From: Pseudomonadales bacterium
Lineage (GTDB): Bacteria; Pseudomonadota; Gammaproteobacteria; Pseudomonadales; Halieaceae
Length of the DNA stretch: 64,000 nt
NCBI GenBank assembly: GCA_024234815.1
Contig: JACKNO010000001.1
Coordinates: forward strand, 1,054,001-1,118,000
Reading direction: 5' to 3'
Shown piece by piece: positions 17,732 to 27,625 of the stretch. How positions within the stretch are numbered: the stretch's first letter is position 1; each line of letters begins with the position of its first letter. Position numbers and translations under genes: made by a program. The notes under the pieces are model-generated. The model was not told where the DNA came from. It did no database searches and saw nothing but the letters and a program-made list of their open reading frames with translations.

Positions 17732-20680
17732 ATGCTTCATACCGCGTATCAAGCTCAATCAGCCCGAACCAACCGTCGCCGTCAGTTCGTCCCCACACTC
17801 CTTGCTGCAGCAGTGGCATCCACGGTCTCTCTCTATGCGGGCGCGCAGGAATCGCCACCGGTATTGGAAGAGGTTATCGTGAAGGGTATCCGGGCCTCGC
17901 TTTCGAGTGCCATTGACCAGGAGCGGGATTCGAACAACCTTATCGAAGTCATTGTGGCGGACGATATCGGGAAGCTGCCTGATCAAAACCTGGCAGAAGT
18001 TCTTGAAAATATTCCAGGGGTCCAGATCACTCGTGAGGCGGGTGTGGGAACCGGTGTACAAATCCGTGGTACTAACTCCAACCGGACCGAAATCAACGGG
18101 GTTTCTACCGTGGGTTCCGGTTCGGGTCGTACGGGTATCGATTTTGACGATGTCTCCGCGGCTATTATCGCCGCGGTTGAAGTGGTCAAGGCACCTGACG
18201 CGAAAACAATTGAAGGATCAGTCGGCGGCACCATCAACCTGAAAACAATACGCCCTCTCGACCTGGATGATCAATTGGCCTATGTGCGGCTGCAGGGTGA
18301 GCACAGCAGTCTTTCTGAGGACGGCAATATCACGCCCAGGACATCGGGCACCTGGGGCAACAACTGGGAAACCGATTACGGTGAATTCGGGGTCGTTATC
18401 AGCGGAAGCTACGCGGAGCAGGACGTAAGCTCTTTCCGCCCCCGGGCCGACCGCGACAACCTGGTGACGTCAGACAGCGGGGTTCCCAGCGCCGAGCCCT
18501 TCGATTACCTGCCGGTTCAATTTCTGGTCCAGGACTACGACAATTACAAGTATGAAACGAAGAACTTTGTCGGCACGCTGCAGTGGAAGCCGAACGACAA
18601 TTTGATGTTCTATTTTGACGGTGTCTACAACGACCAGGATCGTAAGCAGGAGAGTTCACGGGTCCAGGCGTCCGGGGTCAGCGACCTTAAGGATGTGCAG
18701 GCACCCGATACCTTTCAGTCGGTCAATTTCGGTTCCAAGCTCGGCAGCATCAACTCGGCCCTCACGGGGGTAATTCCTGTTGAGGAAGGTGGCGCAGATC
18801 CAAACCTGCGTATGTCTACGGACACGAGCTCGCGCGAATCAACCAACGAAATGTACAGTTTCGGCACCGATTGGTCGCGCGGCAGGTTTTCAGGCAAGGT
18901 GGAAGTGTCTACCTCAAAGAATATTACCGATACGCCCGCGTTCGACACGACACTCAACTTCATCAACCCGAACGTAGCTACCAACGATTCGAATGAGAAT
19001 GGTACGCCGTTTGAGTACGACCTCCAGGGCGCGCTGGCGTTTGATGTTGCAGATGGAGTGTATGGCTCGCCGACGACAGAGCAATTGCTCGATCCCGCCA
19101 ACTATATGCTGCGTGATGTTAACCAGTCGAGAGACCATAGCAAGAATACGGAAGACGCATTCAGGACTGATTTTGCTTTCGACCTGGACTGGGGGCCGGT
19201 AACGACGATTGACTTCGGCTACCGCTACAATGAGACCAGAAGCAGGAACAATGATTCCGCCAACAACACTGGCCTCAGGGACTTCATCGATAGTCCGACG
19301 GGTAATCTTTTCGAGAGCATTATCAAGAAGGGCCCCGATAATTTTGGCGACGGTGATGGCAGGGATCTGTACGTTAAGGATTTCCTGGTTATCAACGCAA
19401 GCAAAGCCAATTCAAATCCGCAGCATGTATTGGACGTGTTGAATCAGGCGATTGTCGAAAACAATGCGATTACAGGTGCTGACCAGGCTCCAATCGACCA
19501 GCCAACCTCGACGACCTCCGCGTTTTTTGACATTACAGAAGAGACAGATGCCCTTTATCTGCAAGCGAATTATGAATACGGCATATTCCGCGGTAATGGA
19601 GGTGTGCGCTATGTTGACACCAGCATCAAGTCGAAAGGTAATAGCGTTGTCAACGATGAGGTGACGCCGACAACCTCGACCAGCTCCTATGACTACTGGT
19701 TGCCGCGGTTCAACCTGGTGGCGGAGGTAAGGGAAGACGTGCTCATCCGTGCCGGCTGGTCGAAGGATATACGGCGCCCCGATTTTGACCAGATGTCAAC
19801 GTCCGCTCAATTTGACACCAGTCCGAACCCTGCGGTCGATATAGGCAACTCCGCCCTGAAGCCCGAAGAGGTTGAGTCATATGATCTCGGCGCTGAGTGG
19901 TATTTCGCGGATGCAAGCGTGATTAGTGTTGCACTGTTCTATAAGGAGCGGAAAGACCTGCATGTGGACCAGCAGGAGTCTCCCGCGGAAGATCCGGTCA
20001 CCGGTTATCGCGACACGACTCCACCTTGTGAGGGCGGCGGCATTTACAACCCAATTGCGGATATAAACGTATTTGGTCCCGAGCCCGGTGTTGGTGTGTG
20101 TGTACCGGTTGCGACCACAGTCAACGGCGAGGGCGACACCACGCAAAAAGGTGTGGAAGTGGCATTCCAGTATGATCTTGCGCAGTGGGAGAACGAACTG
20201 GGCTGGGCATCCGGCTTCGGTGTGATAGCCAACTATACCTGGCAGGAGTTCTCTGGTGGCGAGACATACCAGTATCCGACATCCCGCGCGGAACAGGTCT
20301 TTACCGCAATGGGCAACCCTGACTATCGTCAAAAGGCGCCATTGCTCGACCTGTCCGAGAACGCTTACAACTTCACGCTCTACTATGAGAAGTACGGTTT
20401 GCAGGCACGGGCTCGCTATACCTGGCGTGACAATTTCCGTTCAGATGATTTCGGCAGCACCAACAGTCTTCCCTGGGGCTTCTATGTTGTCCAGGAAGAC
20501 AGGTCACAGCTCAATGCCAGCATAAACTATGCGGTGAATGATCACCTGGACATTGGTCTGGAAGCCGTAAACATCACTGAGGAAAAGGTCAATCAAACCT
20601 GTGTGAATCAAGGAGGACTGCTGTGCTTCCAGGGCTTCGCGGATCGCAGGATTACCTTTGGTGCCGCCTACCGCTTCTAG
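17732..20680 (+). CDS. TonB-dependent receptor of the alginate locus
   Basis: A 982-residue outer-membrane receptor. It has a signal peptide with an unusually long basic start (SARTNRRRQF) ending at ...AGAQ, then a TonB-box-like LEEVIVKGIR, then a plug domain (about residues 55-170: LPDQNLAEVLENIPGVQITR, GVQIRGTNSNRTEINGV), then a beta barrel ending in the usual aromatic RITFGAAYRF. It resembles the large TonB-Xanth-Caul/CarO-like receptors used by marine bacteria for glycans. It probably imports alginate oligosaccharides into the periplasm. It is the first structural gene after the TTACCA cluster and is followed by the PL6 lyase after a hairpin. Confidence 0.92.
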   Translation: MLHTAYQAQSARTNRRRQFVPTLLAAAVASTVSLYAGAQESPPVLEEVIVKGIRASLSSAIDQERDSNNLIEVIVADDIGKLPDQNLAEVLENIPGVQITREAGVGTGVQIRGTNSNRTEINGVSTVGSGSGRTGIDFDDVSAAIIAAVEVVKAPDAKTIEGSVGGTINLKTIRPLDLDDQLAYVRLQGEHSSLSEDGNITPRTSGTWGNNWETDYGEFGVVISGSYAEQDVSSFRPRADRDNLVTSDSGVPSAEPFDYLPVQFLVQDYDNYKYETKNFVGTLQWKPNDNLMFYFDGVYNDQDRKQESSRVQASGVSDLKDVQAPDTFQSVNFGSKLGSINSALTGVIPVEEGGADPNLRMSTDTSSRESTNEMYSFGTDWSRGRFSGKVEVSTSKNITDTPAFDTTLNFINPNVATNDSNENGTPFEYDLQGALAFDVADGVYGSPTTEQLLDPANYMLRDVNQSRDHSKNTEDAFRTDFAFDLDWGPVTTIDFGYRYNETRSRNNDSANNTGLRDFIDSPTGNLFESIIKKGPDNFGDGDGRDLYVKDFLVINASKANSNPQHVLDVLNQAIVENNAITGADQAPIDQPTSTTSAFFDITEETDALYLQANYEYGIFRGNGGVRYVDTSIKSKGNSVVNDEVTPTTSTSSYDYWLPRFNLVAEVREDVLIRAGWSKDIRRPDFDQMSTSAQFDTSPNPAVDIGNSALKPEEVESYDLGAEWYFADASVISVALFYKERKDLHVDQQESPAEDPVTGYRDTTPPCEGGGIYNPIADINVFGPEPGVGVCVPVATTVNGEGDTTQKGVEVAFQYDLAQWENELGWASGFGVIANYTWQEFSGGETYQYPTSRAEQVFTAMGNPDYRQKAPLLDLSENAYNFTLYYEKYGLQARARYTWRDNFRSDDFGSTNSLPWGFYVVQEDRSQLNASINYAVNDHLDIGLEAVNITEEKVNQTCVNQGGLLCFQGFADRRITFGAAYRF

Positions 20681-20704
20681 ATGACGGTGATACGTCAGGA
20701 AATG

Positions 20705-20732
20705 GAAATGCCACCACTCGTGATGGCATTTC
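20705..20732 (+). terminator. Hairpin after the TonB receptor gene
   Basis: GAAATGCCA (20705-20713) and TGGCATTTC (20724-20732) form a perfect 9 bp stem with a 10-base loop, 25 bp after the receptor stop. No U-run follows. It could be an attenuating or RNA-stabilising hairpin that lets receptor expression differ from that of the downstream enzymes, rather than a full terminator. Confidence 0.5.
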
Positions 20733-20858
20733 AGTTCACTTGCATGCCCCGGCTTCTTGCAGGGGATGGTTTAACGCGGTAAGAGACGCTTCCCATCACG
20801 ATTTGCTGAACTGCTGTTTCATTGCGTTGGAAATGCCCGCCTACGAGAAACGAGTATT

Positions 20859-23126
20859 ATGACTTCCAGGCATTTTGTCGGTTCGATTTTTGCACTGCTT
20901 CTTGCTTTCAACGTGCTGCCGATTAGCGTTATGGCCGCAGAGCAAATTCTGGTAAAAAATCAGAATGAGTTCCAGAAAGCCGTATCCGGGCTCAAACCCG
21001 GCGACACTGTGGTCCTGGCAAATGGCGTCTGGAACAATTTTGAAATCAATTTTTCCGGAAAAGGCACTGCGGAACAGCCCATCACACTGACCGCCGAGAC
21101 CAAGGGCAAAGTCATTATTTCGGGTCAATCCAATCTCCATATCGCCGGGGAGTATCTGGTAGTTTCAGGACTGGTCTTTAAAAACGGCTACTCGACCACC
21201 GACTCGGTGATATCGTTCAGAAAGAGCGAGATTGAGCTGGCGAACCATTCGCGTGTGACTGAAACAGTCGTTGACAACTTCAACAACCCCGAGCGGGTTG
21301 AGGTCGACTATTACGTTGCCATGTACGGCAAGCATAATCGCTTCGATCACAACCACCTGGCGGGAAAGCGCAACAAGGGGGTGACCATGGCGGTCATCCT
21401 GGATTCGCAGGCCAGCCAGGAAAACCACCATCGCATCGATCACAACTACTTTGGGCCGAGGCCGGTGCTGGGATCCAATGGGGGAGAGACGCTGCGCATC
21501 GGGACCAGCGCCTACTCGCTTACCAATTCATTCACCCTCGTAGAAAACAACTATTTTGACCGCTGCGATGGAGAGGTGGAGATCGTTTCCGTCAAGTCTG
21601 GCCGCAACCACGTGCGTGGTAACCTGTTCTTCGAGTCGCAGGGTGGGCTTGCACTGCGCCACGGCAACGACAATCTGGTCGAAGCGAACGTATTCCTGGG
21701 CAACGGGGTAGCTCACACCGGTGGCATCAGGGTGATAAACAAGGGCCAGATCATTCGCAACAATTATCTTGAGAGCCTGACGGGCACGCGTTTTGGCGCC
21801 GGCCTGGTTGTCATGAATGGAGTGCCCGACTCTCCAATCAACAAATACCACCAGGTGGATGGAGCGCTGATAGAGAATAACTCCCTGGTAAACATCGATC
21901 ACATCCAACTGGCAGAAGGCAGTGACGCCTCGCGCACGGCGGCGCCCATCAACAGCGAGTTCAGAAATAACCTGATATTCAACGAGAGCGGCCGCGATAT
22001 TTTCACTTTGAAAGACGATGTGAGCGGGATCAAGTTCTCGAATAACGTGCTGAATGAAGTTCAGAATCCCCAGATTACCGAGGGTTTCGCGAGCAGGGAT
22101 GTCGTGATGACCAGGGGTGCCAATGGCCTGCTGTACCCCGAGTCCAGGGAATTGTCAGGAGTTGGCGCCAGCAGAGACCTGGTCGTTCTGGAAAAAAGCC
22201 AGACGGGAGCGCCCTGGTATCCGAAGCCGGACCCGTCCATACGCTTTGGTATCGGCAATACCGTGGACGTAACGCCGGAGCCGGGAGCCCTGGAGAATGC
22301 GATCAAGCAGGCGCAGACAGGCGATGTTATCCGTCTTGCACCCGGGGACTACGTGGTCAGCAAAATTCTCCATATCGATAAGCCGTTGACATTGAGTGGC
22401 GATGGTGAAGCGCGGATCGAGTACGAACGAACCACCCTGTTTGAAATCGCAGACGGGGGAAGCCTGCAATTGCGAGGATTATCCATTTCGGGGAAAAGTA
22501 CACCGGACAATGTGGGTAATTCCGTAATTCGCAGCAGTCGCTACTCGATGCTGGTCAATTACCAGATCAGTATAGAGAACTGCGAGATCACCGACCTGAC
22601 TGTCAATCGCGCTTTCAATTTCTTCTACGCCTCAAAACAAACCATGGCTGACAGCATCGACATCAGTGGATCTCGTTTCAGCAATATAAGCGGTGCCATT
22701 CTCAAACTGGATAACGAGAACGATGACGAGGGTATCTACAACGCGGACTACGTTCGAATCAAGGATTCCAGTTTTACCGATGTACAAGGGGCGCTGGTCG
22801 ATCTTTACCGTGGCGGCACGGATGAGAGCACGTTCGGGCCTCACTTTTCCCTCACCGGGTCCCAGGTGCGCAATGTAGGTACCGGAAGCAGGAACAAGTC
22901 CGGGGCATCGGTCTACCTCCACGGAGTTCAGGTGGCGACTATCGAGAATAACCTGTTCTCAGGCAGCGCGCCGATCAAGGTGTATCACACGGTAGGCGAC
23001 CCGGTAACCCGAATTGTCAAGAATACCTTTGCGGCGACGCCGGTGCCCGAGGTCACGGAGTTGAACAGCCAGCAGGAAAATACCGCGCTGATTGCGGATA
23101 ACACTGTTGAAGAAACACCAAAATAG
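20859..23126 (+). CDS. Alginate lyase, polysaccharide lyase family 6
   Basis: A 755-residue secreted lyase that cleaves alginate by beta-elimination. The signal peptide ends near ISVMAAE. The N-terminal parallel beta-helix domain (about residues 30-400) carries the family catalytic pair: Lys in SVKSGRN (about residue 246) and Arg in LALRHG (about residue 267). Their spacing of 21 matches the two-domain PL6 enzyme AlyGC as I recall it. A second beta-helix domain follows (about 450-740), again as in AlyGC. By analogy an exo-type, poly-guluronate-preferring activity is possible. It lies in the alginate operon between the receptor and kdgF. Confidence 0.92.
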   Translation: MTSRHFVGSIFALLLAFNVLPISVMAAEQILVKNQNEFQKAVSGLKPGDTVVLANGVWNNFEINFSGKGTAEQPITLTAETKGKVIISGQSNLHIAGEYLVVSGLVFKNGYSTTDSVISFRKSEIELANHSRVTETVVDNFNNPERVEVDYYVAMYGKHNRFDHNHLAGKRNKGVTMAVILDSQASQENHHRIDHNYFGPRPVLGSNGGETLRIGTSAYSLTNSFTLVENNYFDRCDGEVEIVSVKSGRNHVRGNLFFESQGGLALRHGNDNLVEANVFLGNGVAHTGGIRVINKGQIIRNNYLESLTGTRFGAGLVVMNGVPDSPINKYHQVDGALIENNSLVNIDHIQLAEGSDASRTAAPINSEFRNNLIFNESGRDIFTLKDDVSGIKFSNNVLNEVQNPQITEGFASRDVVMTRGANGLLYPESRELSGVGASRDLVVLEKSQTGAPWYPKPDPSIRFGIGNTVDVTPEPGALENAIKQAQTGDVIRLAPGDYVVSKILHIDKPLTLSGDGEARIEYERTTLFEIADGGSLQLRGLSISGKSTPDNVGNSVIRSSRYSMLVNYQISIENCEITDLTVNRAFNFFYASKQTMADSIDISGSRFSNISGAILKLDNENDDEGIYNADYVRIKDSSFTDVQGALVDLYRGGTDESTFGPHFSLTGSQVRNVGTGSRNKSGASVYLHGVQVATIENNLFSGSAPIKVYHTVGDPVTRIVKNTFAATPVPEVTELNSQQENTALIADNTVEETPK

Positions 23127-23172
23127 AACTGGCCTTTTAGCAGGGTTCGTTCAGGAACAGGGAGTATACAGA

Positions 23173-23520
23173 ATGCAAACAGAGGCTTTCCTGTCAGGGG
23201 AATTTACTCCCATTGAATCGGTGGGCGAGGGTATTACCCGGCAGATCCTCGGTTTCAATGATCAGATCATGATGGTCAAGGTCTGGTTTGAGGAGGGTGC
23301 GCAGGGCTATCTCCACAGCCACATCCACTCCCAGGTGACTTACATAGAAAGCGGGGAGTTTGAGGTCACCGTAGGAAAGGAAACACGGACCCTGGTCGCG
23401 GGGGACTGCTTTTTCATGGAGCCCTACGCGGAGCACGGTGCAGTGTGTAAACGGGCCGGCGTTCTCATCGACGTATTCAGTCCACACAGGGAAGATTTTC
23501 TCGAGGCAGACAAAGCATGA
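23173..23520 (+). CDS. kdgF: KdgF-type cupin, unsaturated uronate linearisation
   Basis: A 115-residue single-domain cupin. The metal-binding pattern HSHIHSQVTYIESGEF...PYAEHG has the two His, Gln and distal His expected for KdgF. KdgF opens the 4,5-unsaturated monouronates released by alginate or pectin lyases to the linear keto form (DEH precursor). The ATG at 23173 follows AGGGAG by 8 bp. The stop overlaps the MFS gene by 4 bp (ATGA), so the two are coupled. No signal peptide, so it acts in the cytoplasm. Confidence 0.9.
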   Translation: MQTEAFLSGEFTPIESVGEGITRQILGFNDQIMMVKVWFEEGAQGYLHSHIHSQVTYIESGEFEVTVGKETRTLVAGDCFFMEPYAEHGAVCKRAGVLIDVFSPHREDFLEADKA

Positions 23521-24818
23521 AGATGCGGAATCTCCGTTGGTGGGTGATTGCCCTTATCGCCCTGGCCACCATCATCAATTATATCGACCGACAGTCGCTG
23601 AATGTGCTGTGGCCCGCGATATCGGCGGATATCTATCCCGACAAGTCGGAAGATGAGCGCAAGGAAATATACGCGTTTATATCAGTGGTGTTCGTGTTCT
23701 CTTACGCGTTTGGCCAGGCGATTTTCGGCAAGATATTTGACTGGGTTGGCACGCGTATGGGCTTTGTCCTGTCCATCGGTATCTGGTCGCTCGCGACCGC
23801 GGCCCATGCGCTGGCTCGAGGGCTGGTTACATTCAGCATTTTCCGTGCGATTCTGGGTATAGCCGAGGCGGGCAACTGGCCGGGAGCGACCAAGGGCAAT
23901 GCCGAGTGGTTTCCCACCAAGGAGCGGGCCCTCGCGCAGGGCATTTTCAATTCCGGGGCAGCGATTGGGGGAATAATTTCAATTCCACTGATAGCCTATC
24001 TCACGGTTCACTTCAGCTGGCAGGCCATCTTTATCCTGGTGGGTGCCGCTGGCCTGTTGTGGTTGATTCCCTGGGTTGTTCTGGTTAAGGCACCCCCCAA
24101 AGAACACCCCTGGATTACCGAGGAGGAACGCGAATACATTCTCAGCGGGCAGCAGAATACCCTGGAGGGCGACGACAGCAGCCACGGCGACGGGTACAAT
24201 CCGTCCACTTCGGAAATGCTGTCTCGCAAGCAAAGCTGGGGGGTGATTGTCGCCTCCGCCGCCATTGACCCGATCTGGTGGCTGTTTGTGTTCTGGATTC
24301 CCATTTACCTTTCCGAAGTGTATGCGATGGACGTCAAGACCATTGGCATCTACGGCTGGGTTCCCTATGTCGGAGCGATGCTGGGTGCCTGGTTTGGCGG
24401 GCTGCTGGCGCAGAATAGGCTCAAGTCCGGGTGGACAGTAGACCGCACCCGCAAATTCACCATCACCCTGGGTTGCCTGACGATGCTGCCGGCGTTGCTG
24501 GCGATGGCCAATCCGGGAGAGCCTGTGAATGCGGTGCTCCTGATGGCGGTGATTCTTTTTGGATTTCAGACGGCAATCGGCAACGTCCAGACCTTGCCCA
24601 GCGATTTTTACGGCGGCAGATCGGTTGGGACGCTGGCGGGCTTTGCCGGTATGGCGGCCAAGCTGGCGGCCGCGGCGCTCACCGCGTTGGTGCCATGGCT
24701 CACTTCCGGTGGCAACTATACACCGGCCTTCGTGATTGGTGCCGCGCTCGCCGTAACCGCGATGGCCAGCGTCTGGATACTGTGTCCGAAAATCGAACCG
24801 TTGAGGCCCAGAAGCTAG
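23517..24818 (+). CDS. MFS permease, hexuronate/oligoalginate-type
   Basis: A 433-residue, 12-helix major facilitator of the anion:cation symporter (ACS) family, ExuT-like. The first helix has the typical INYIDRQSLNVLWPAI segment, and the amphipathic motif DWVGTRMGFVLS follows helix 2. Position between kdgF and the reductase genes indicates import of unsaturated uronate monomers or small oligomers across the inner membrane, the step between periplasmic lyases and cytoplasmic catabolism. The start overlaps the kdgF stop. Confidence 0.9.
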   Translation: MKMRNLRWWVIALIALATIINYIDRQSLNVLWPAISADIYPDKSEDERKEIYAFISVVFVFSYAFGQAIFGKIFDWVGTRMGFVLSIGIWSLATAAHALARGLVTFSIFRAILGIAEAGNWPGATKGNAEWFPTKERALAQGIFNSGAAIGGIISIPLIAYLTVHFSWQAIFILVGAAGLLWLIPWVVLVKAPPKEHPWITEEEREYILSGQQNTLEGDDSSHGDGYNPSTSEMLSRKQSWGVIVASAAIDPIWWLFVFWIPIYLSEVYAMDVKTIGIYGWVPYVGAMLGAWFGGLLAQNRLKSGWTVDRTRKFTITLGCLTMLPALLAMANPGEPVNAVLLMAVILFGFQTAIGNVQTLPSDFYGGRSVGTLAGFAGMAAKLAAAALTALVPWLTSGGNYTPAFVIGAALAVTAMASVWILCPKIEPLRPRS

Positions 24819-24893
24819 GGAATAGTGCGGGCCTGGTGTCGGGATAGTTCGGGCATGTGTATTGCCCCTTGGAAATAAATGACGAGAGTGAAT

Positions 24894-25646
24894 ATGAAGC
24901 ACGAAAATAAAGTTGCAGTAGTTACCGGCGGCGTCAGGGATATCGGCAGGGCGGTATCCCAGCGATTGGCGGCCGAGGGTGCCAAAGTGGTGATCAACTA
25001 CCACGGCAGCCATGATATGGCGGAGCAGACTCTTGCCGACATCATGGCGGCGGGAGGCGAGGCGATACTGTACCGGGGAGACATGACCTCGCAGGCCGAT
25101 GTGGATGGGCTTGTCGCGAAGACTCAAGAGGCCTACGGTTCCAGCATCGATATTCTGGTGAATGTAGCCGGCGGTATGGTTGCCAGAAAAACTATCGATG
25201 AAATGGATCTCGAGTTCTTCAATAAGGTCATTCAGCTCAACTTGAATTCCACGTTCCTGGTCACCAAGGCAGTGGTTCCCCACATGCCTGAAGGTGGGGC
25301 GATCATTAATTTTGCCTCGCAGGCGGGCCGCGATGGCGGCGGTCCAGGCGCCTGTGCCTATGCCACATCGAAGGGCGCCGTAATGACGTTTACCCGTTCC
25401 ATGGCCAAGGAACTGGGGCCAAAAGGTATCCGTGTCAATTCACTTTGCTGCGGCATGATCAGTACGACGTTCCACGACACATTCAGCAAGCCCGAGGGTC
25501 GGCAGGCAACCGCTGGAAATACGCCGCTGCGGCGAGAGGGTTCTCCAACTGAGGTGGCGGCGACCGTGAGTTTCCTCGCTTCCAGCGATGCCGCCTTTAT
25601 CACCGGTATCAATATGGATGTTAATGGCGGGCTCCTGTTCTCTTGA
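24894..25646 (+). CDS. SDR reductase, probable DEH reductase
   Basis: A 250-residue classical SDR with TGGVRDIGRA at residues 10-19, NVAGG in the 90s, and the catalytic YATSK (about residue 160). In this setting the likely reaction is NAD(P)H-dependent reduction of 4-deoxy-L-erythro-5-hexoseulose uronate (DEH) to 2-keto-3-deoxygluconate, as done by the SDRs A1-R and A1-R' of Sphingomonas A1. A glucose/3-oxoacyl-type dehydrogenase would look similar, so the call rests on context. An in-frame ATG at 24879 is an alternative start. A second DEH reductase candidate of another fold follows. Confidence 0.85.
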   Translation: MKHENKVAVVTGGVRDIGRAVSQRLAAEGAKVVINYHGSHDMAEQTLADIMAAGGEAILYRGDMTSQADVDGLVAKTQEAYGSSIDILVNVAGGMVARKTIDEMDLEFFNKVIQLNLNSTFLVTKAVVPHMPEGGAIINFASQAGRDGGGPGACAYATSKGAVMTFTRSMAKELGPKGIRVNSLCCGMISTTFHDTFSKPEGRQATAGNTPLRREGSPTEVAATVSFLASSDAAFITGINMDVNGGLLFS

Positions 25647-25788
25647 TAACCGCAATGAAGTTAGCAAAAAAGTGGAATTCCCACCCGGGATACGAGCCGC
25701 ACAAAGCGGGAAGCCGGGTGATATTCGATATCGGAAAGATACAAACAGTGCGCCATGCTCAATACGTTAATCTCTTAGGGAGTAAGAT

Positions 25789-26667
25789 ATGACTAAGCCC
25801 GTTATCGGTTTCATCGGCCTTGGCCTCATGGGGGGCAACATGGTCGAGAACCTGCAAAATCGCGGCTACCAGCCGATTGTCCTGGACCTCAACAAAGAGG
25901 CGGTGGCGGCGGTTGTCGCCCGGGGCGGTTCCGAGGCCACTTCGGCTGCGCAACTGGCTGCGGCCAGCGACATTGTCATGCTCTGCCTTACCACGTCGGC
26001 GGTAGTTGAATCGTTGGTCTATGGAGAGGAGGGCATCCTGGCGGGCATCAGGGAAGGCAGTGTTGTGATCGATTTCGGAACCTCTATCCCGGCTTCCACC
26101 CGCAAGATCGGGGACGATCTCGCGAGCAAAGGCGCCGGTATGATAGACGGCGCACTGGGCCGCACACCGGCCCACGCCAAGGACGGTCTACTCAACATTA
26201 TGGCGGCGGGTGACCCCGAAACCTTCGAGAAGGTGAAGCCCCTTCTAGAGCAACAGGGCGAGAATGTTTTCTATCTGGGCCCGCTGGGCGCGGGCCACAC
26301 CACCAAACTGATCAATAACTTCATGGGCATGACGACCGTCTGCGCCATGTCCCAGGCCTTCGCGGTGGCTGATCTGGCGGGCGTGGACCGCCAGCAACTC
26401 TTCGATATAATGTCCGCCGGTCCGTCCAACTCGCCCTTCATGCGGTTTTGTAAAAACTACGCTGTTGACGGTGTGAGCGACCTGGGTTTTTCGATCGCCA
26501 ACGCCAACAAGGACCTGGGATACTTCCTGCAGATGGTCGAGGACCTGGGTACGCGGGCGCAGATCGCCGAGGGCACCTCCGCCAACCTCCAGGCCGCTAT
26601 GGATGCCGGCATGGGTGATGGCAACGTCCCGGAAATCTTCGACTATTTTCTGACTCTCGAAAGGTAG
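25789..26667 (+). CDS. HIBADH-family reductase, second DEH reductase candidate
   Basis: A 292-residue beta-hydroxyacid dehydrogenase. Rossmann motif GFIGLGLMGGNM at residues 6-17, substrate-binding DGALGRTPAHAKDG near 120-133, and catalytic Lys in GAGHTTKLINNF near residue 170. Annotated relatives are 2-hydroxy-3-oxopropionate reductases, but the DEH reductase of Vibrio splendidus belongs to this family as I recall it. Within an alginate locus, DEH or a related semialdehyde is the likely substrate. A clear ribosome-binding site (AGGGAG) lies 6 bp before the ATG. The 142 bp gap upstream could hold its own promoter. Confidence 0.88.
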   Translation: MTKPVIGFIGLGLMGGNMVENLQNRGYQPIVLDLNKEAVAAVVARGGSEATSAAQLAAASDIVMLCLTTSAVVESLVYGEEGILAGIREGSVVIDFGTSIPASTRKIGDDLASKGAGMIDGALGRTPAHAKDGLLNIMAAGDPETFEKVKPLLEQQGENVFYLGPLGAGHTTKLINNFMGMTTVCAMSQAFAVADLAGVDRQQLFDIMSAGPSNSPFMRFCKNYAVDGVSDLGFSIANANKDLGYFLQMVEDLGTRAQIAEGTSANLQAAMDAGMGDGNVPEIFDYFLTLER

Positions 26668-26680
26668 CTACCGGCTGTAT

Positions 26681-27619
26681 ATGGCAGATAAAGTCGCGAT
26701 GATTGGTGAGTGTATGCTGGAACTCACGCGCCAGACGGCCGATCAGGGGGGCGGGATTCTGCCGATGAACCTGGCTTATGGTGGCGACACACTCAATTCG
26801 TCGGTGTACCTGGCTCGCCAGGGGGTGGCTGTCGACTATGTGACGGCCCTGGGCGATGACCCCATGAGTGCCTGGATGGTGAAACAGTGGCGTGAACAGG
26901 GCGTCGGCTGCGACCTGGTCGATTATCAGCCAAACGCCGTGCCCGGCCTGTACCTGGTGGAGACTGACTCGGGCGGTGAGCGCTCGTTCTACTACTGGCG
27001 CGACAATGCGCCGGCGCGTCGCCTGTTCGACGACCCGACCCGGGCGGATCGCCTGTTTGCACAGCTTGCGGATCACAGCTGCATTGGCCTCTCCGGAATA
27101 TCATTGGCCATATACAGCGAGTCTTCACGGCAGCGCCTGTTTGCGAAGCTGGCGGAGTATCGCAGCAATGGCGGCAAGGTGGTGTTTGACAGTAACTACC
27201 GCCCGAAGCTCTGGCCCAGTGAGTCGGTAACCCGGCAAAGCTACGAAGCGATGTACAGGCTGACTGATATAGCCCTGCCGACGATCGAGGACGAGTGCCA
27301 GGTGTTTGGCGACACCCACCCGGACAGCGTAATCGAGCGCCTGCTATCCTGTGGTGTCGGAGAGATCGCGTTGAAAATGGGACCGCAGGGCTGCCTGGTG
27401 GTAGACGGTGAGACGCGGGAACTGGTGGCAGCGAACAAGGTGGCGGTTGTCGATACAACCTCCGCTGGCGATTCCTTCAACGCGGCTTACCTGGCGGCGC
27501 GCCTGCAGGGTAAATCTGTGTCGGACGCCGCCGCCGCCGGGCACCGCCTGGCGTCGGTGGTGATCCAGCACCGCGGGGCCATTATCCCGGTTGAGCACAT
27601 GCCCCCGTCGTCGGTATAG
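26681..27619 (+). CDS. kdgK: 2-keto-3-deoxygluconate kinase
   Basis: A 312-residue PfkB-family sugar kinase that phosphorylates 2-keto-3-deoxygluconate to KDPG. The N-terminal GECMLELT and the GGDTLNSSVYLAR glycine motif are KdgK-like. The C-terminal ATP-binding/catalytic motif is DTTSAGDSFNAAYLA with the catalytic Asp. It starts 13 bp after the preceding gene, so the two are in one operon. Its product feeds the KDPG aldolase at the end of the locus. Confidence 0.93.
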   Translation: MADKVAMIGECMLELTRQTADQGGGILPMNLAYGGDTLNSSVYLARQGVAVDYVTALGDDPMSAWMVKQWREQGVGCDLVDYQPNAVPGLYLVETDSGGERSFYYWRDNAPARRLFDDPTRADRLFAQLADHSCIGLSGISLAIYSESSRQRLFAKLAEYRSNGGKVVFDSNYRPKLWPSESVTRQSYEAMYRLTDIALPTIEDECQVFGDTHPDSVIERLLSCGVGEIALKMGPQGCLVVDGETRELVAANKVAVVDTTSAGDSFNAAYLAARLQGKSVSDAAAAGHRLASVVIQHRGAIIPVEHMPPSSV

Positions 27620-27625
27620 GCTTCC

